A stretch of 64,000 nt of DNA from Thermoguttaceae bacterium (lineage in GTDB: Bacteria; Planctomycetota; Planctomycetia; Pirellulales; Thermoguttaceae). Below, one piece after another: positions 45,725-56,360 of the stretch. A model generated the notes under the pieces. That model was not told where the DNA came from. It made no database searches and saw only the letters and a program-made list of their open reading frames with translations. The DNA lies in assembly GCA_025060325.1 (NCBI GenBank), contig JANXBW010000010.1, positions 1 to 64,000 of the forward strand, read 5' to 3'. Position 1 is the first letter of the stretch. Each line of letters opens with the position of its first letter. The translations under genes were made by a program, and so were the position numbers.

Positions 45725-46608
45725 GAGCGACCTTCATCCCTGATTTGAGCTGCTCGACGGAATCCTTTCCGTGCTGGAATGGTGAGTTCGATGGGCCTGG
45801 GTTGCTCGGGGAGTGCGCCCGAGGATTGCTCGGAGGGCTGGATCCCTTTCGGAAATATCGGTCAATTTAAAAATGGCGGGTAATCCGTGAGATCCGTGCG
45901 TGACCAAAAGTATGGGCAAAGCGGGAAAGGTCCGGGCGTTCTGTAGGAAAATTGGTACCGACCAGAGTATTCGGAAGAGTTAAGGCCTTTCGCAAAATTT
46001 CTGTTGCCGTGTTATTTTGCCGCGTGCTAGTTGGAGTTGGCAAAGTTTGCCGGGCCAATGAGCTTGGGTCCTGATCTTGGCATTTTCGCTGGTAACCTTT
46101 CTTTGGTGTTGTTGAAACAGGCGCCCGGATGAAGGCCGGACGGATCTTTGGGCGGTGCTGTGCGGAAAGTTTGGAGCCGGCGTTTTTGGATCCCGGCGGA
46201 GGGGCCCGACTTCGGCTCAGACGCGCGGGCCGAAAAAGAGGACGTGGCCGAGGGATGAAACGTGAATCCCGCGCCGCCACCTTGGCTAGGTGGGATCCTC
46301 CTTCGCCCCCGTCGTCCGAAAGGAGGCAACTGGGGGAGCTTCTCGATGCCATAGCCCGGTGCCCTCCAAGTTAATCCGCAAAGAGTTTCATCAGAGGGTA
46401 TGACGGGCCCTTTTTACATCCCCCGGGCTCCTCCTGCGCAAACAGTGTATGGTCGAAGTGAAGTAGCGGCTTAATCGTGAGATCCCGGCGCCTTTTGGGA
46501 GAAGGGCCATGTTAACTATAATCGGAACTTCGTCTGGTGGTAGCGCCTTTCCGGTCGGCCGGCGTGGGAACCTGTAGCTCTTGCAGGCTAAGTATGAGGA
46601 TTTGGCTT
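45725..46608. other. Divergent intergenic region, 884 bp
   Basis: Between the porin and the UPF0173 gene. TATAAT at 46517-46522 with a weak TTTGGG (46494-46499) 17 bases before it could be the hydrolase promoter. The short frame at 46129-46374 is Arg/Gly-rich and looks non-coding. Nothing else. Confidence 0.45.
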
Positions 46609-47301
46609 ATGGCGACTATTCTTAGGTGGCTAGGTCATGGAACGTGGCATATTTCTACAGGAAAGTATAACTTGGTGGTTGACCCCTTCGTGGACGAAAA
46701 TCCCCTTTCGCCAGTACGGGCCGATGAGCTGGAGTGCCAGTTTATCCTAATTACCCATGGCCATTACGACCACATGGCCGATGCAGAGAGAATCGCTTGC
46801 CGCACGGGGGCGACCATTATATCTGTTTACGAAATCTGTCATTGGTTTGAGCGGAAGGGCATTTCAGCGGTGCACTCCATGAATATCGGCGGGAGCTACA
46901 ACTTTCCCTTCGGCCGGGTGAAGATGGTCCCCGCGTGGCATTCCTCGATGCTTCCGGACGGTTCCTGTGGTGGTCAAGCAGCTGGTTTTGTGTTGTTTTT
47001 GCCCGAGGGGAACATTTATATCGCAGGTGACACTGGGTTATTTGGCGACATGAAGCTCATCGGCGATCTTAACCTGGAGGTTGCCATCCTGCCCATCGGG
47101 GATAATTTCACCATGGGTCCCGAGGATGCCCTGCTAGCAGTGAAGCTTCTCCGGCCCCGGCGTGTGGTGCCCATGCACACAGGAACTTGGCCCCTTATCG
47201 AGCAGGATCCGCATCAGTGGGCTGAGCGGGTGCGAAAGGAGTCAGCCACAGAAGTGACTGTGCTTCGACCTGGCGAGATGCTCACCTTAGGTAACCGTTG
47301 A
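46609..47301 (+). CDS. UPF0173 metal-dependent hydrolase (metallo-beta-lactamase fold)
   Basis: 230 residues from ATG 46609, with GAGG nine bases upstream; the frame is open to 46537. Metallo-beta-lactamase fold: HGTWHI at the start, HGHYDHMAD (HxHxDH) as the metal-1 site, WHSS and GDTGLFGD as further ligands, MHTGTW near the end. UPF0173 members bind metals; activity in vivo unknown. Cytoplasmic, no signal. It is convergent with the BatA gene; the 292-base gap between them has no terminator. Confidence 0.88.
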   Translation: MATILRWLGHGTWHISTGKYNLVVDPFVDENPLSPVRADELECQFILITHGHYDHMADAERIACRTGATIISVYEICHWFERKGISAVHSMNIGGSYNFPFGRVKMVPAWHSSMLPDGSCGGQAAGFVLFLPEGNIYIAGDTGLFGDMKLIGDLNLEVAILPIGDNFTMGPEDALLAVKLLRPRRVVPMHTGTWPLIEQDPHQWAERVRKESATEVTVLRPGEMLTLGNR

Positions 47302-47593
47302 AAAGCACCCACCGAGAATGGGTTTACGATCTGGAGTTCGTGGAGCTTGTCACCAAGCGATCTTGGCCGCAGGGCACTTGTCTTCCGGCAACGAGTTTGG
47401 TCTTGCAGGCTTTCGCTCCGTTGCCCCCGGTAGGAGAGACACCTGTCCCGGCCGAGGCGCAAGCCAAGCCGCACCCTTCTGGGCACAAAATGGTAAGTTC
47501 TCGCCAGGTGGTTGGGATCCGTCGGCTGGGCTAGAGAAGGATCTGGCTTACGCCGTTGCTGACCTGAGCCGCGGTATCGGGCTGGCTTGTAGC

Positions 47594-49909
47594 TTATCGG
47601 CTCACCAGGGTCTCCGGCATTCGGCGAAGGCGTCGCAGCGGTTCGGCAGCCAGGGGCGGACGCTCTTGTTTCGGAGTGAAAAAGTTGGAGACAAACGTTT
47701 CGCACACAAGGCCCACTAGCACCAGCAATAGGAAGAACTCCCAGAGGCTTGTGCCCTCGCGAAGATATCGGAAGGTTGATGATAAATCTTCGGGGTTTTC
47801 CGCCCAGACCACTGGAGACGGGGCAAGATGCTCTTCAAGGGCTTTACGATCTATCTTCTCCGGCCGGACTTCATCTGGGTGAAAGTTGACAGCGAATGTC
47901 ATCTGACGAGGAGTAACCCCTTCGAGGAGCCGCACCACATAAAACCCGGGTTGATGAGTATCTGAATAACGAAATTCCCGGAGGACTGCCTCGCCGTCTG
48001 GCTTTAGCTCCTTCCGAATCACTGCCCCGCTTGGAGGCAGGATTTCGGCCACCCGGGGAGGGATCTGGTCCTCAAATGGAATGACAATGGGCCGGCCGGC
48101 TGCCACTTGATAGCGTCGCTCCTGGGTACCCGCAAGCTCGAAGGTCAGTCTGGCCATAAGCGGGAGAAAAATTGGCCGTAGTGGAAAATTTGTCCACCCT
48201 AGGTGGGCACTGCTTCCCCAGAAAAGGACGGTTCCTCGGCCGGAGCGTTTCTCCACTAGGATTGGCTCGCCATCATCCAAGCGAGCAAGTACCCGGCCGC
48301 CTTCCCCCTCCTCCGAGGCCACTTGGATGTGCCGATAAATTAGGACCGACTGATAAAGCGAGGCTGGCTCTGTAAATAACCGGAGTACCGGGTGTTCCGG
48401 GTCAATCCAAGAGACGCGGAAGCTGTCGCGGCCGGTGGCTTGCCGGGCATCGCGGACTTGCACGAGCCGGGTCGGCAGCAGAAGCCCCCCCGACTCCTCG
48501 GCCATCTGATTATACGAGGTGGGATCCACGTCGGCACCGCAAATCCAAAAGACAGTCCCCCCGGAGTCCACAAATCGGCTAAGGCGTCCCAAGGCTTCTC
48601 CCGTCAACGCGGGAATGTTGACACAGAAAATGACTTTGTACCGCTCTAGTGGTTCAGCCCCCAATTGAGACGCAAGAATCTTGTTGACGCGCAGGCCCCC
48701 GCCTGCCGCCAACAGCGCATTTTCCAGATAGAAACTTTCGTCTAGGAACGGTATCTCGTGAACTTGAGGGACCACTATCGCTACCGGCACGCCCATATCA
48801 ATTTCCATAGAAAAATACCAGCGATCATCGACTGGAGATCCGTCTTCACCCACCAACCGGACTTCGCACCGCTGAATTCCCCCCTCCCGGAAGGTGAATT
48901 GAAATTGGTAAGGGACGACTTCGCCTGGAGGTAAATTAATTGCCGGCCCTTCAAAAGCCTTCACGCCGTTGGCGAAAAGTGTGACCGCTCTTTGTTGGGG
49001 GACCGAGGAGGCATTAAGCAGCGACACTGTGGTGTAAACCGGCACCCGCGCCACAGGGACCGGGGTAACTGCTTCGACGTTTACGATGCCCACATTAGGT
49101 CGCGGATTGCGCCCACAGTCGACCATCACCACGGGAATCCGGCGAAGCGTCCGCCGCTCCTCCTCGGAAAGCTCGCGCCCCGGCCCGGGGGCTTGTTCGG
49201 TAGTCTGGGAGGATTGAGCCTCAGCGGTTCCGCTTGGCCCTGTTTTCGAGGGTTCCTCCGTCCCTGGGCCCCCGGGGTGTTCCTTGCTTAACTCCGGAAA
49301 CGACACTGTCTGAAAATCGGAGACTACAAACACACTCCGGTTTGGCGCATCGCTTTGAAGTATTAGGCGTCGGGCAGCTTCAATTTCCGCGCTCAGATCG
49401 GCCCGTTCGAAACTGCCTTGCAGGATACCGATAAGTTGACGAACTTTTTCGTGACTTCTGTCGAACTTGCCTTCTTCGGGAAAATTCGGCCCGCACGTCA
49501 CAAATAGCGCTACCTGATCGCCTACTTGCAATTGGTTGAGGATTTGCTCAACCGCCCGCAGGGCTGTTTCCATCCTTGGCCGGCCTTCATCGTTAACAGA
49601 CATGCTGCCGGAATTATCAAGCACGATGGCTACAGCGGTTGCCGCACCGCCACCCATCAAGGCGGCAAGAGATGTCAACGTCGGCTTGGCCAACCCCACG
49701 GCGATAAAAACAAGCACGGCCATTCGAAGGAACATGAGAAGCAAATCCTGCAATCGGCGTCGTCGACGAGTCTTTTCCACACTCAGGCGGAGGAAGCGAA
49801 GAGTGGGGAACGGCAGCTCCTTCGCCTGCTGCCGGTTAATTAGGTGGAGAATAACAGGGATAATTGCCGCCAAAGTGGCCAATAAGAATGCGGCCGCACC
49901 AAATGTCAT
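47594..49909 (-). CDS. BatA/aerotolerance-type membrane protein with vWA domain
   Basis: 771 residues. The N-terminus matches the BatA domain: TM 1 (AFLLATLAAIIPVILHLI), LPFPTLRFLRLSVEKTRRRR, TM 2 (LLLMFLRMAVLVFIAVGLA). A von Willebrand A domain starts near residue 90 with MIDAS IVLDNSGSMS. Middle region (about 250-700) is beta-rich, and a TM segment (FFLLLVLVGLVCETFV) ends it. BatA-type proteins work with DUF58 proteins and MoxR ATPases as a chaperone-like metal/redox complex in the periplasm or membrane. It overlaps the DUF58 gene by four bases (ATGA), so they are translationally coupled. An acidic/Pro linker near 215-240 is unusual. Confidence 0.85.
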   Translation of the reverse strand: MTFGAAAFLLATLAAIIPVILHLINRQQAKELPFPTLRFLRLSVEKTRRRRRLQDLLLMFLRMAVLVFIAVGLAKPTLTSLAALMGGGAATAVAIVLDNSGSMSVNDEGRPRMETALRAVEQILNQLQVGDQVALFVTCGPNFPEEGKFDRSHEKVRQLIGILQGSFERADLSAEIEAARRLILQSDAPNRSVFVVSDFQTVSFPELSKEHPGGPGTEEPSKTGPSGTAEAQSSQTTEQAPGPGRELSEEERRTLRRIPVVMVDCGRNPRPNVGIVNVEAVTPVPVARVPVYTTVSLLNASSVPQQRAVTLFANGVKAFEGPAINLPPGEVVPYQFQFTFREGGIQRCEVRLVGEDGSPVDDRWYFSMEIDMGVPVAIVVPQVHEIPFLDESFYLENALLAAGGGLRVNKILASQLGAEPLERYKVIFCVNIPALTGEALGRLSRFVDSGGTVFWICGADVDPTSYNQMAEESGGLLLPTRLVQVRDARQATGRDSFRVSWIDPEHPVLRLFTEPASLYQSVLIYRHIQVASEEGEGGRVLARLDDGEPILVEKRSGRGTVLFWGSSAHLGWTNFPLRPIFLPLMARLTFELAGTQERRYQVAAGRPIVIPFEDQIPPRVAEILPPSGAVIRKELKPDGEAVLREFRYSDTHQPGFYVVRLLEGVTPRQMTFAVNFHPDEVRPEKIDRKALEEHLAPSPVVWAENPEDLSSTFRYLREGTSLWEFFLLLVLVGLVCETFVSNFFTPKQERPPLAAEPLRRLRRMPETLVSR

Positions 49910-50805
49910 AGCCTTCCTCGCTTGGCCAAATACCGGGAGAGCATAAAGTCATATGGGACGGAAGTGTCTGTCATCACATAGTCCACGTACATTTCCGCGC
50001 ACGCCCGACGGTAGTTGTCGACGAATTCACGAATAAGCTGAAGGTAAGTCTCGCGGACGGCCGGAGCATCAATAAGGAGCCTTTCTTTGGTCTCGAGGTC
50101 GTAAAAGGCGGTAATATCACGGAAGGGAAACTCTAGCTCTGCCTTATCGAAAATATGGAAGACAATTACCTCATGCTTGCGATGGCGAAAGTGGTGAAGT
50201 GCCCGGACGACTTCTTCCGGGTCGTCATACAAGTCGCTAATGAGCACGATCAGGCCGCGCTTCTTAAACCGGTTGGCTAACCGGTGCAGCGTGTCGGCGA
50301 TATCTGTTTCCGCACCGGGTTGAAGGGCCTCAAGCTGCTGCATCATCTCGTTAAAATGCCGCGGCGCGCTCCGAGCAGGCAGATCGAGTCGGACTTCCTT
50401 GTCAAAAATGGTGAGTCCCACGGAGTCTTGTTGGCGGATCATTAGATAAGCTAGCACGGCCGTCAAATAGCAGGCATATTCTAGTTTGGTTATTCGCCCG
50501 GCATGCCGGTAGTTCATCGACCCGCTTGCGTCAAGCAGGATCTGCACACGCATATTGGTTTCTTCTTCGTACTGCTTGACATAAAGCCGGTCCGTGCGTG
50601 CAAGCATCTTGTAATCTAAGTGCCGGGGATCATCCCCGTGGGTGTACTCGCGGTGCTCAGCAAATTCGATACTGAATCCCTTGTAAGGGCTGGCGTGCAG
50701 TCCGGAGATAAATCCCTCGACCACACCCCTAGCGACAAGCTGGAGGTTTTTCACCCGAGCCAAAGCGGCCGGATCGATGTACCGATATCCACTTCGCGGA
50801 GCCAT
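49906..50805 (-). CDS. DUF58 domain protein (vWA-like)
   Basis: 299 residues, typical length. Contains RGVVEGFISGLHASPYKG and EYTHGDDPRHLDYKMLARTD, the DUF58 signature, followed by RLYVKQYEEETNMRVQILLD and the MIDAS-like DASGSMNY. Family proteins interact with MoxR AAA+ ATPases; no moxR is in the window, where one would often expect it just upstream. The end overlaps the BatA start. Cytoplasmic, no signal peptide. Confidence 0.92.
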   Translation of the reverse strand: MAPRSGYRYIDPAALARVKNLQLVARGVVEGFISGLHASPYKGFSIEFAEHREYTHGDDPRHLDYKMLARTDRLYVKQYEEETNMRVQILLDASGSMNYRHAGRITKLEYACYLTAVLAYLMIRQQDSVGLTIFDKEVRLDLPARSAPRHFNEMMQQLEALQPGAETDIADTLHRLANRFKKRGLIVLISDLYDDPEEVVRALHHFRHRKHEVIVFHIFDKAELEFPFRDITAFYDLETKERLLIDAPAVRETYLQLIREFVDNYRRACAEMYVDYVMTDTSVPYDFMLSRYLAKRGRL

Positions 50806-51076
50806 GGTGTCAAATTTCGCAACAACTCAGCAGAAACATCGGCTCTCCAAGCGAGAATACGTAGCTCGGCAGCGAATGGGACTATTCGGTTCGGACCGGT
50901 CTGTGGCAATGTTGTACTAACGAATGCCATTCGGATTGCCCCTAAACTGTCCGCCACTCCAGCTCCGGAGATTGTTGACTCCGGGCTGCTTACCCGAATC
51001 TAGGTGCGCCTTTAAGTTTTTTGGTTGGTGCACCCTAAACGCGTGGGTGACCTGAGTTGATGTCAGCCCCCTAATT

Positions 51077-53320
51077 TCAACGCAATTGGAAGCGCCGCCG
51101 GAGGACCCATTCTATCGTCAACACGCCGACAAAGGCCGACCACATCCAAAACGGGCTGTAGAGCGGTTGCTCGCTGTAGACGCGTTTTTTCCGGGCAGCC
51201 CGATTGAGCTGCTCAAGTAGGCCGGCGGCTGAGGTGATGTGAAAATACCGGCCGCCGGTGGCAGCGGCGATTTCCGTCAAACGCTTTTCGTCCAGGTCGA
51301 GTTTTTCGTACTCCAAGTTCGGTCGACCAACCTCTACTGCAAGGGGATCCGCTTTCAGTTCCTGCCCGTCCAAACTGGCCTCGACCTGAATTTCGTATGT
51401 GCCGGAAGTGCGCGGTTCATAAGGCACACCGTAATGTCCGGCACCGGCTGGCAGATTTCCGAGCGAAAGTTGTTCCTGTCGACCACCTGGCCCTTTAATA
51501 ATCGCCCGAACTTGCGCCTTATCAGTTCCCTCGCCTTTGGCATCTCGCACGATGGCGGAGATGGTGATTGTTTCGCCCGGCTCATAATAGGCTTTGTCTG
51601 TGGATGCCACCACACTTGCCTCGGCCTTCACTTCTTGAGAACGACCGGCAAGATAACGGACAAGTTGCCCCCAGAACTGGATAAATGGCGACTGCTGGTC
51701 CAATACCCGCGGACCTTGTTGCCAATTGCGAGTGGTGTCACCGGTGAAGACGGCTACTCGCCCCTTTCCAAGCGGTTGCACCGCTAGCACTGGCATCTGA
51801 TTCTCAAGCGGACAAACGGCAAGAACTGAGGCCGCCGGTCGAGCCGCCCCGACACGGGTACACCCGGAAAGCGGCGGAAGCCCCGCGACACGAGGACTTT
51901 CGCCGGCTCGAGGGAAAAAGTCGGCAATATTGGCAAAAATTGGGTGGTTTGCGCCTTCAGGCGTCAACTCCGGGAGAAAAGGCTCGGTCACCTGCCCCAC
52001 GTCTGTTCCACCAAGCTCGACCGGAAGAGCCTTTCCCAGCGGGGTGTCGGCATAACCCCCCGGCCCAAGCGTGTTATAACCACCCAGCATCACAAGACCT
52101 GCGCCTTCTCGAATCCGCTCGAGCAAAAGCTCCTGGTCTTCAGTTCGGAAAAAGGAGCTATGCAAGTCGCCTATGATAAAGACGTCAAAGCGATCGTAAT
52201 CCTCCTTTGTCTGAGGGATAACCTGCAGAGTTGCTCCATCGATATTGGTCCGTCTTGTGAACTGGTTGGCCTTGGTCCGTACCAGAGCCAGGAACTGGAT
52301 GTCAGGGTCCTTGGACAAAAATCTTTCGACAATCGCGCCGTACTCTGCGCGGAGAGTGCCTTCGATGTAAAGCACTCGAATCCCCGGCTCTACCACCAGC
52401 GTGATTGCCGTTCGCTCGTTGTTCTGAGCGATTTTTTCTTCGGGGACTGCAGGGATAGCCACCCGGAATGCCCGACGGCCCTTCACGGAAGGAATGAATT
52501 CGAAAGTAACTTCCTGAGGCCCCACGAGGTCATCGAGGACAAGTTCCTGCTGGGCAAGCTGGTTCCCTTCCTCTTGGAGGACGACCGACACAACTCGCCC
52601 TGCTAAACCGATTGCTTCCACACCCACTTTGATCTGAGCCTTGTTCCCCAACAAAAGCCGTTCCGGACAATCGAGGGTGGCCAACTGGATGTCCCGATAG
52701 GAAGCTTCGCTCCGAAGACTTGCGCCCACCCCGATGGCATGAACGGGGAAGTTGACCCTAAGGGCGGCCTCCTCTGGGTGACCGGCGGCATTGTGTATCC
52801 CATCGGAAAATAGGATTGCCGCCTCAATCGGAGCTCGGGTTCCCACCTGTCGGGCACCGTCGAGAGCACGGGCAAGGGAGGTCGCCTCGCCGTCGGCCGA
52901 CATGTTGACAATTTCCCCCGGTGACTTCAACACTTGGGCCCGCTCGGCGAAGGCAACTAGCCGCAGGTCAAAGCTCTCTTGGAGGTTAGGCAGCCAGCTC
53001 TGGATGAGTTGACGAACTTGATCAAAGCGGCTTAGGCCCGAGGGACTATCCGCAATACTCATCGAGCGCGAACGGTCCACTAGCAGTACCAAGGCGGGTT
53101 TTTCTTCGAGCTCCCTGTAATAGCTAATGACGGGCCGGAAAAGGAGGAGCACAACGATCAAAATCGCCGCGCAACGCAGTGCGTACAAGATTCGCCATCT
53201 AGCGGGCGGGAGCATTCGAAACGTCCAGGCGTAGAAAAAACCTGCCAGGACCATCGCGGCTGCGGCCACCACGATCATCACCCAAACGCTATGGCCTCCC
53301 GCCAGTGATAGTTGCACCAT
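51077..53320 (-). CDS. Membrane vWA protein with class I glutamine amidotransferase-like region
   Basis: 747 residues from ATG 53320; the TTG frame start at 53341 overlaps its own ribosome binding site (GGGAGG). Two TM segments near the N-terminus (VWVMIVVAAAAMVLAGFFYA and ILYALRCAAILIVVLLLFR), then a vWA domain with VLLVDRSRSMS (MIDAS DxSxS). The middle has beta-rich domains; VFIIGDLHSSFF and GAGLVMLGGYNTLGPGGY in the 380-440 range resemble the glutamine-amidotransferase-like domain found in planctomycete relatives, without the catalytic Cys visible. Final TM (SAFVGVLTIEWVL). Probably the third partner of the DUF58/BatA group, 271 bases upstream of DUF58. Confidence 0.82.
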   Translation of the reverse strand: MVQLSLAGGHSVWVMIVVAAAAMVLAGFFYAWTFRMLPPARWRILYALRCAAILIVVLLLFRPVISYYRELEEKPALVLLVDRSRSMSIADSPSGLSRFDQVRQLIQSWLPNLQESFDLRLVAFAERAQVLKSPGEIVNMSADGEATSLARALDGARQVGTRAPIEAAILFSDGIHNAAGHPEEAALRVNFPVHAIGVGASLRSEASYRDIQLATLDCPERLLLGNKAQIKVGVEAIGLAGRVVSVVLQEEGNQLAQQELVLDDLVGPQEVTFEFIPSVKGRRAFRVAIPAVPEEKIAQNNERTAITLVVEPGIRVLYIEGTLRAEYGAIVERFLSKDPDIQFLALVRTKANQFTRRTNIDGATLQVIPQTKEDYDRFDVFIIGDLHSSFFRTEDQELLLERIREGAGLVMLGGYNTLGPGGYADTPLGKALPVELGGTDVGQVTEPFLPELTPEGANHPIFANIADFFPRAGESPRVAGLPPLSGCTRVGAARPAASVLAVCPLENQMPVLAVQPLGKGRVAVFTGDTTRNWQQGPRVLDQQSPFIQFWGQLVRYLAGRSQEVKAEASVVASTDKAYYEPGETITISAIVRDAKGEGTDKAQVRAIIKGPGGRQEQLSLGNLPAGAGHYGVPYEPRTSGTYEIQVEASLDGQELKADPLAVEVGRPNLEYEKLDLDEKRLTEIAAATGGRYFHITSAAGLLEQLNRAARKKRVYSEQPLYSPFWMWSAFVGVLTIEWVLRRRFQLR

Positions 53321-53689
53321 CGCGCCGGATGAGCCTCCCAACTCAAAAGCTTGCTATGAGGACTGGTTTTTCGCAGCGTGGGCTTTAGGATTTCCTCCGA
53401 ACACTACCCGCCGCCACCCACCACGGTTTGGTCAACTTTTTGCATACACTCAGCTTTAGTAATCACGCTAACGCCAGCTTGCTTTGTTTATGCGGCTTAA
53501 GTCCCAACCTTTTCTGAAACACCGTTCCGCCTCATTGCGGGCGGCCGAAAGCCCCGGTGTCCAAAAGCTACCCGTACCGGCTCAGCTTTTTATCCAATCA
53601 GGACCCAGCCAGTCGGCTAAATAGCAATTTCTTCCAAAAGCCCCTTTTGTAACTGGCTCGCTCCTGCCGCCAGCGGCTAAGATCGATCC

Positions 53690-54373
53690 TCAGCGTAGAC
53701 GCGGTGTGTTTGCTCGGCCACCAGACCTGACGGTTTGCTGGGCGCCTGCTTTCCGCTTTCCCTCGGCAAGTGCTTCTTCGCCCAATTTGACTACTTTGAC
53801 ATAAACAAGCTGTTTTAGCGTTTGGCCAATTTCCCCTTTGTGTCTTTTATGGAGGATGACCCGGGTAGGCTCGCCTGGCTCCTTGGGGTTTTCCTGGTCG
53901 GCCAGGGGCGCCACATATAGGATCTCCGACAACCCACCGGAAATCTTCCGGCCATCCTTGAGGGTGATCACATGTTCATATTCCCTAGCAGGATATTCTC
54001 GACCAGTGTAGTACTTTTCGTCTCGTGTGGTTTCGCGAAAGCGGTACTCTTTCTCCATCCATTCTTTGAGGATCTTGCATTCGATTTCTTTGACCGCAGA
54101 CAGTGGAATTTCGCGTTGTCGTTTCATCGCCTCATCGTAAATTTTGAGCCGTTTGTCTCGGGTCATGTAAATCTGCCCCACAAGCACCGTGCCGTCGGAA
54201 AGCTCGACATAGCCGGGCACAGCATCTTCCCGCACAGCGGGGCGAGGGCCAAACGGGTTAATGGCAGGGGGTTCCTGAGCCAGGGTTGTTCCACCCGGGA
54301 AGCCCCCCGCCATCAGACCCAAGAGTAAACAGCCAAAGCTTACACCCAGTTGCCAACGGGTAGTCATGATCAT
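53690..54373 (-). CDS. Secreted protein of unknown function with two DG-rich beta hairpins
   Basis: 227 residues with a Sec signal (LGVSFGCLLLGLMAG). Two segments share the pattern strand-DG-strand-G: YVELSDGTVLVGQI and VITLKDGRKISGGL, resembling Sm-like small beta-barrel units. A mixed-charge helix (KEIECKILKEWMEKEYRFRE) separates them and a Lys/Arg-rich tail ends it. No known family recognised. It is 369 bases upstream of the vWA gene on the same strand; the gap between them (53321-53689) shows no clear structure, so linkage to the BatA group is only by position. Confidence 0.65.
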   Translation of the reverse strand: MIMTTRWQLGVSFGCLLLGLMAGGFPGGTTLAQEPPAINPFGPRPAVREDAVPGYVELSDGTVLVGQIYMTRDKRLKIYDEAMKRQREIPLSAVKEIECKILKEWMEKEYRFRETTRDEKYYTGREYPAREYEHVITLKDGRKISGGLSEILYVAPLADQENPKEPGEPTRVILHKRHKGEIGQTLKQLVYVKVVKLGEEALAEGKRKAGAQQTVRSGGRANTPRLR

Positions 54374-55853
54374 GCTCTCCTTGGCCTAGGTGAATGGGTG
54401 GCAAGCTTATTGAGGGAAACCAGCTGAGGCCCGGCTAACCCGGGGTGTTTATTTCTCTTGGCCCGTTGGGAGGGTCGTTGCCGCTGGTGCACCCTGGCCG
54501 CCTATCCGGTCCGGCTCTCGCCGAACTTTGCTAACGGGTCCGCGGGAACTCCCAAAAGGGATCAAGATCCGACCGCGACCACAGGTGCTGGTTAACTGGT
54601 TTTAACGTCGGACTCGGCTCGCTTGCCTTTCTCTCCATTGTAAATCGAAAAGCATGCGGACCCATTGTCGGGTTACCCTTCTTGACGCGTCTCCCGGGGC
54701 CGCGCCGGCTGGTTGGGTGAAGCCGGCTCCAAGTTGCGGGATGCGGGGGTGAAAGATTATTCGGCCATGGCTTTGATGTGGAGGCTTGTAATGTGGAGGG
54801 TTGCTTGGTGTGAAGAGGGGAAGATTGGCTAAGTTCTTTTCGGGTTTTGGCGGGGGTGCCCGCCAAATCCTCCCTGCATCGGATTCCAAAACTATCGCGG
54901 CCGGGATGGTTTTGAAAGCCATCTAGGCTACGAGACGGGGAGCCTGTTTCGCCGGTGGGTGTCCTGCCCGGCTGGCTTCTGGTGGGTTAGTTAGGGGAAG
55001 GGATTGCCGTGAGACCCACCCGGTGGGGGAAGGCGCCACCATCTCTGTCCAACCAAGCCGGTAAACGCTAATGAGCCCCCTGTTGCGAGCTCGCCCTAGT
55101 TGCCGTATCCGCGTTTACGGCGGGTGCGTGAGTTACTCCACCTCTAACCGGTCCACTTAAGCACCGGTGTTTGATCGGAGTACTAACCGGAAGCGGGCCG
55201 GGCGCTCGAGTTGATTCCCCTCGGCCGAGCAGATGGCCCAGGCGGTTGTTGAATGCCGGCCTCCCCTCTCCCGGAGGAGCGGCTGCACCTTCATAGGGAA
55301 AGCTTGGCAACCAAACGGGGCCCGCGCTGTCGCGGAGGAGGGTCCCGGGGGGTAGCGGGAATTCTTGGCGGAACCCCGAAGGCGCCTCTCGACGCCTTAC
55401 TGACGTGAATACCATGTTCGGCCTTCCGGCGTTATTTCCGCAAGTAAGCTGATAGCTATTGTGTAGTTTGGGTGCTTTTCGCTCTGGACCGGAAATAGGC
55501 AGTTTTAAAGGAGTTTGGGCGGGGTGTGCCAAGGCAGCGTTCGAATAAAAGGTGGACGCCGCACCATAACGTGTGGCGCCGGGCTTCAAGTTTTGGTGAC
55601 GAGCTGCTTGCGGTGGGGACCGGTGCCTCCGGCGGGATGGCAGTCGCCAGCGGCTAGGGCAATTGCCCACGGGGCGGTGGCAGGGGCCCCTGCAGCCGGT
55701 CTTGGGCTTTTCACCTCACGGGAGGCGCTGGGGGCTCCAATCCCGATTGAGACCTTCCACGGCTTGAGGAGGTTAGCTCCCTAACGTTGTCCGAGTGTGG
55801 CGATCCCAGGCCGTACGTGCGGCTTGCAAGGGAAATGAAAAAAGAAAGTTCAG

Positions 55854-55889
55854 GAAAAGTAACTTTTCAGCCTCCAGGACTGATCCTGG
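55854..55889. repeat. Two consecutive inverted repeats
   Basis: GAAAAGT, one base, ACTTTTC (55854-55868), then CCAGGA, CTGA, TCCTGG (55874-55889). Both are perfect, five bases apart. No U-tract follows either. Operator or structural role unknown. Confidence 0.45.
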
Positions 55890-56237
55890 GTTTGACCCGG
55901 CGTGCTTTTCCGCTGGGGTTGGTGCAAAAAGGAAGCTCGTTAGAGGAGCGGGAGATGGCTCAGTTGAATCTCCTCGGCGGGTTCCTCCAGTGTACTCTTT
56001 CGCTGAAAACTGGATTGTCCGGTCAATAGGGACCATCCGGGGTGCTTCTGCAAAACGAAAATTCTCGGCCGTCACCGCTTGTAATCAGATCTTTTAACTC
56101 TTCATCGAGAACCCTTTGCCGGACAGTGCCGGCCAGACCGGTCCCGCAATTTAGGCGGAGCAAGTAAAATCTGCGGATCCTTTAGCGCCCGTCACACGGC
56201 GGCATTTTCGCTAAGCTTACCGGCAGGCCGGAGGGGG

Positions 56238-56266
56238 TTGACATTTACCTTTTTTGAGCCATAAAT
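56238..56266 (+). promoter_or_regulatory. Sigma-70-type promoter upstream of the STAS gene
   Basis: TTGACA (56238-56243), 17-base spacer, ATAAAT (56261-56266). The -35 is consensus and the -10 matches moderately. The start codon of the STAS gene follows about 95 bases later. Best promoter in the window. Confidence 0.6.
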
Positions 56267-56360
56267 GTTTGCTATCATTGACTTGTCTTGAGCCTACAAG
56301 CGGCGAAAATTGTCGCCCGCGGCGGTTGACCGGGTGGGTGAACCAACAGGAGTATTCCGG

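Larger units (their letters stand above)
54374..56360. other. Largest intergenic region, about 2 kb
   Basis: Divergent region between the secreted protein and the STAS gene. No frame shows protein-like composition; the open frame 55515-55784 has an AAAGGAG upstream but is Arg/Gly/Ala-rich. Two small inverted repeats lie at 55854-55889 and a good promoter at 56238-56266. I looked for rRNA, tRNA, SRP and RNase P signatures and saw none. Confidence 0.45.

Noticed and set aside
46129-46374. 81-codon open frame rich in Arg and Gly
   Set aside because: No ribosome binding site and no domain; likely an artefact of GC-rich DNA.
55515-55784. 89-codon open frame with AAAGGAG upstream
   Set aside because: Spacing to a start is poor and the translated product looks non-protein-like.
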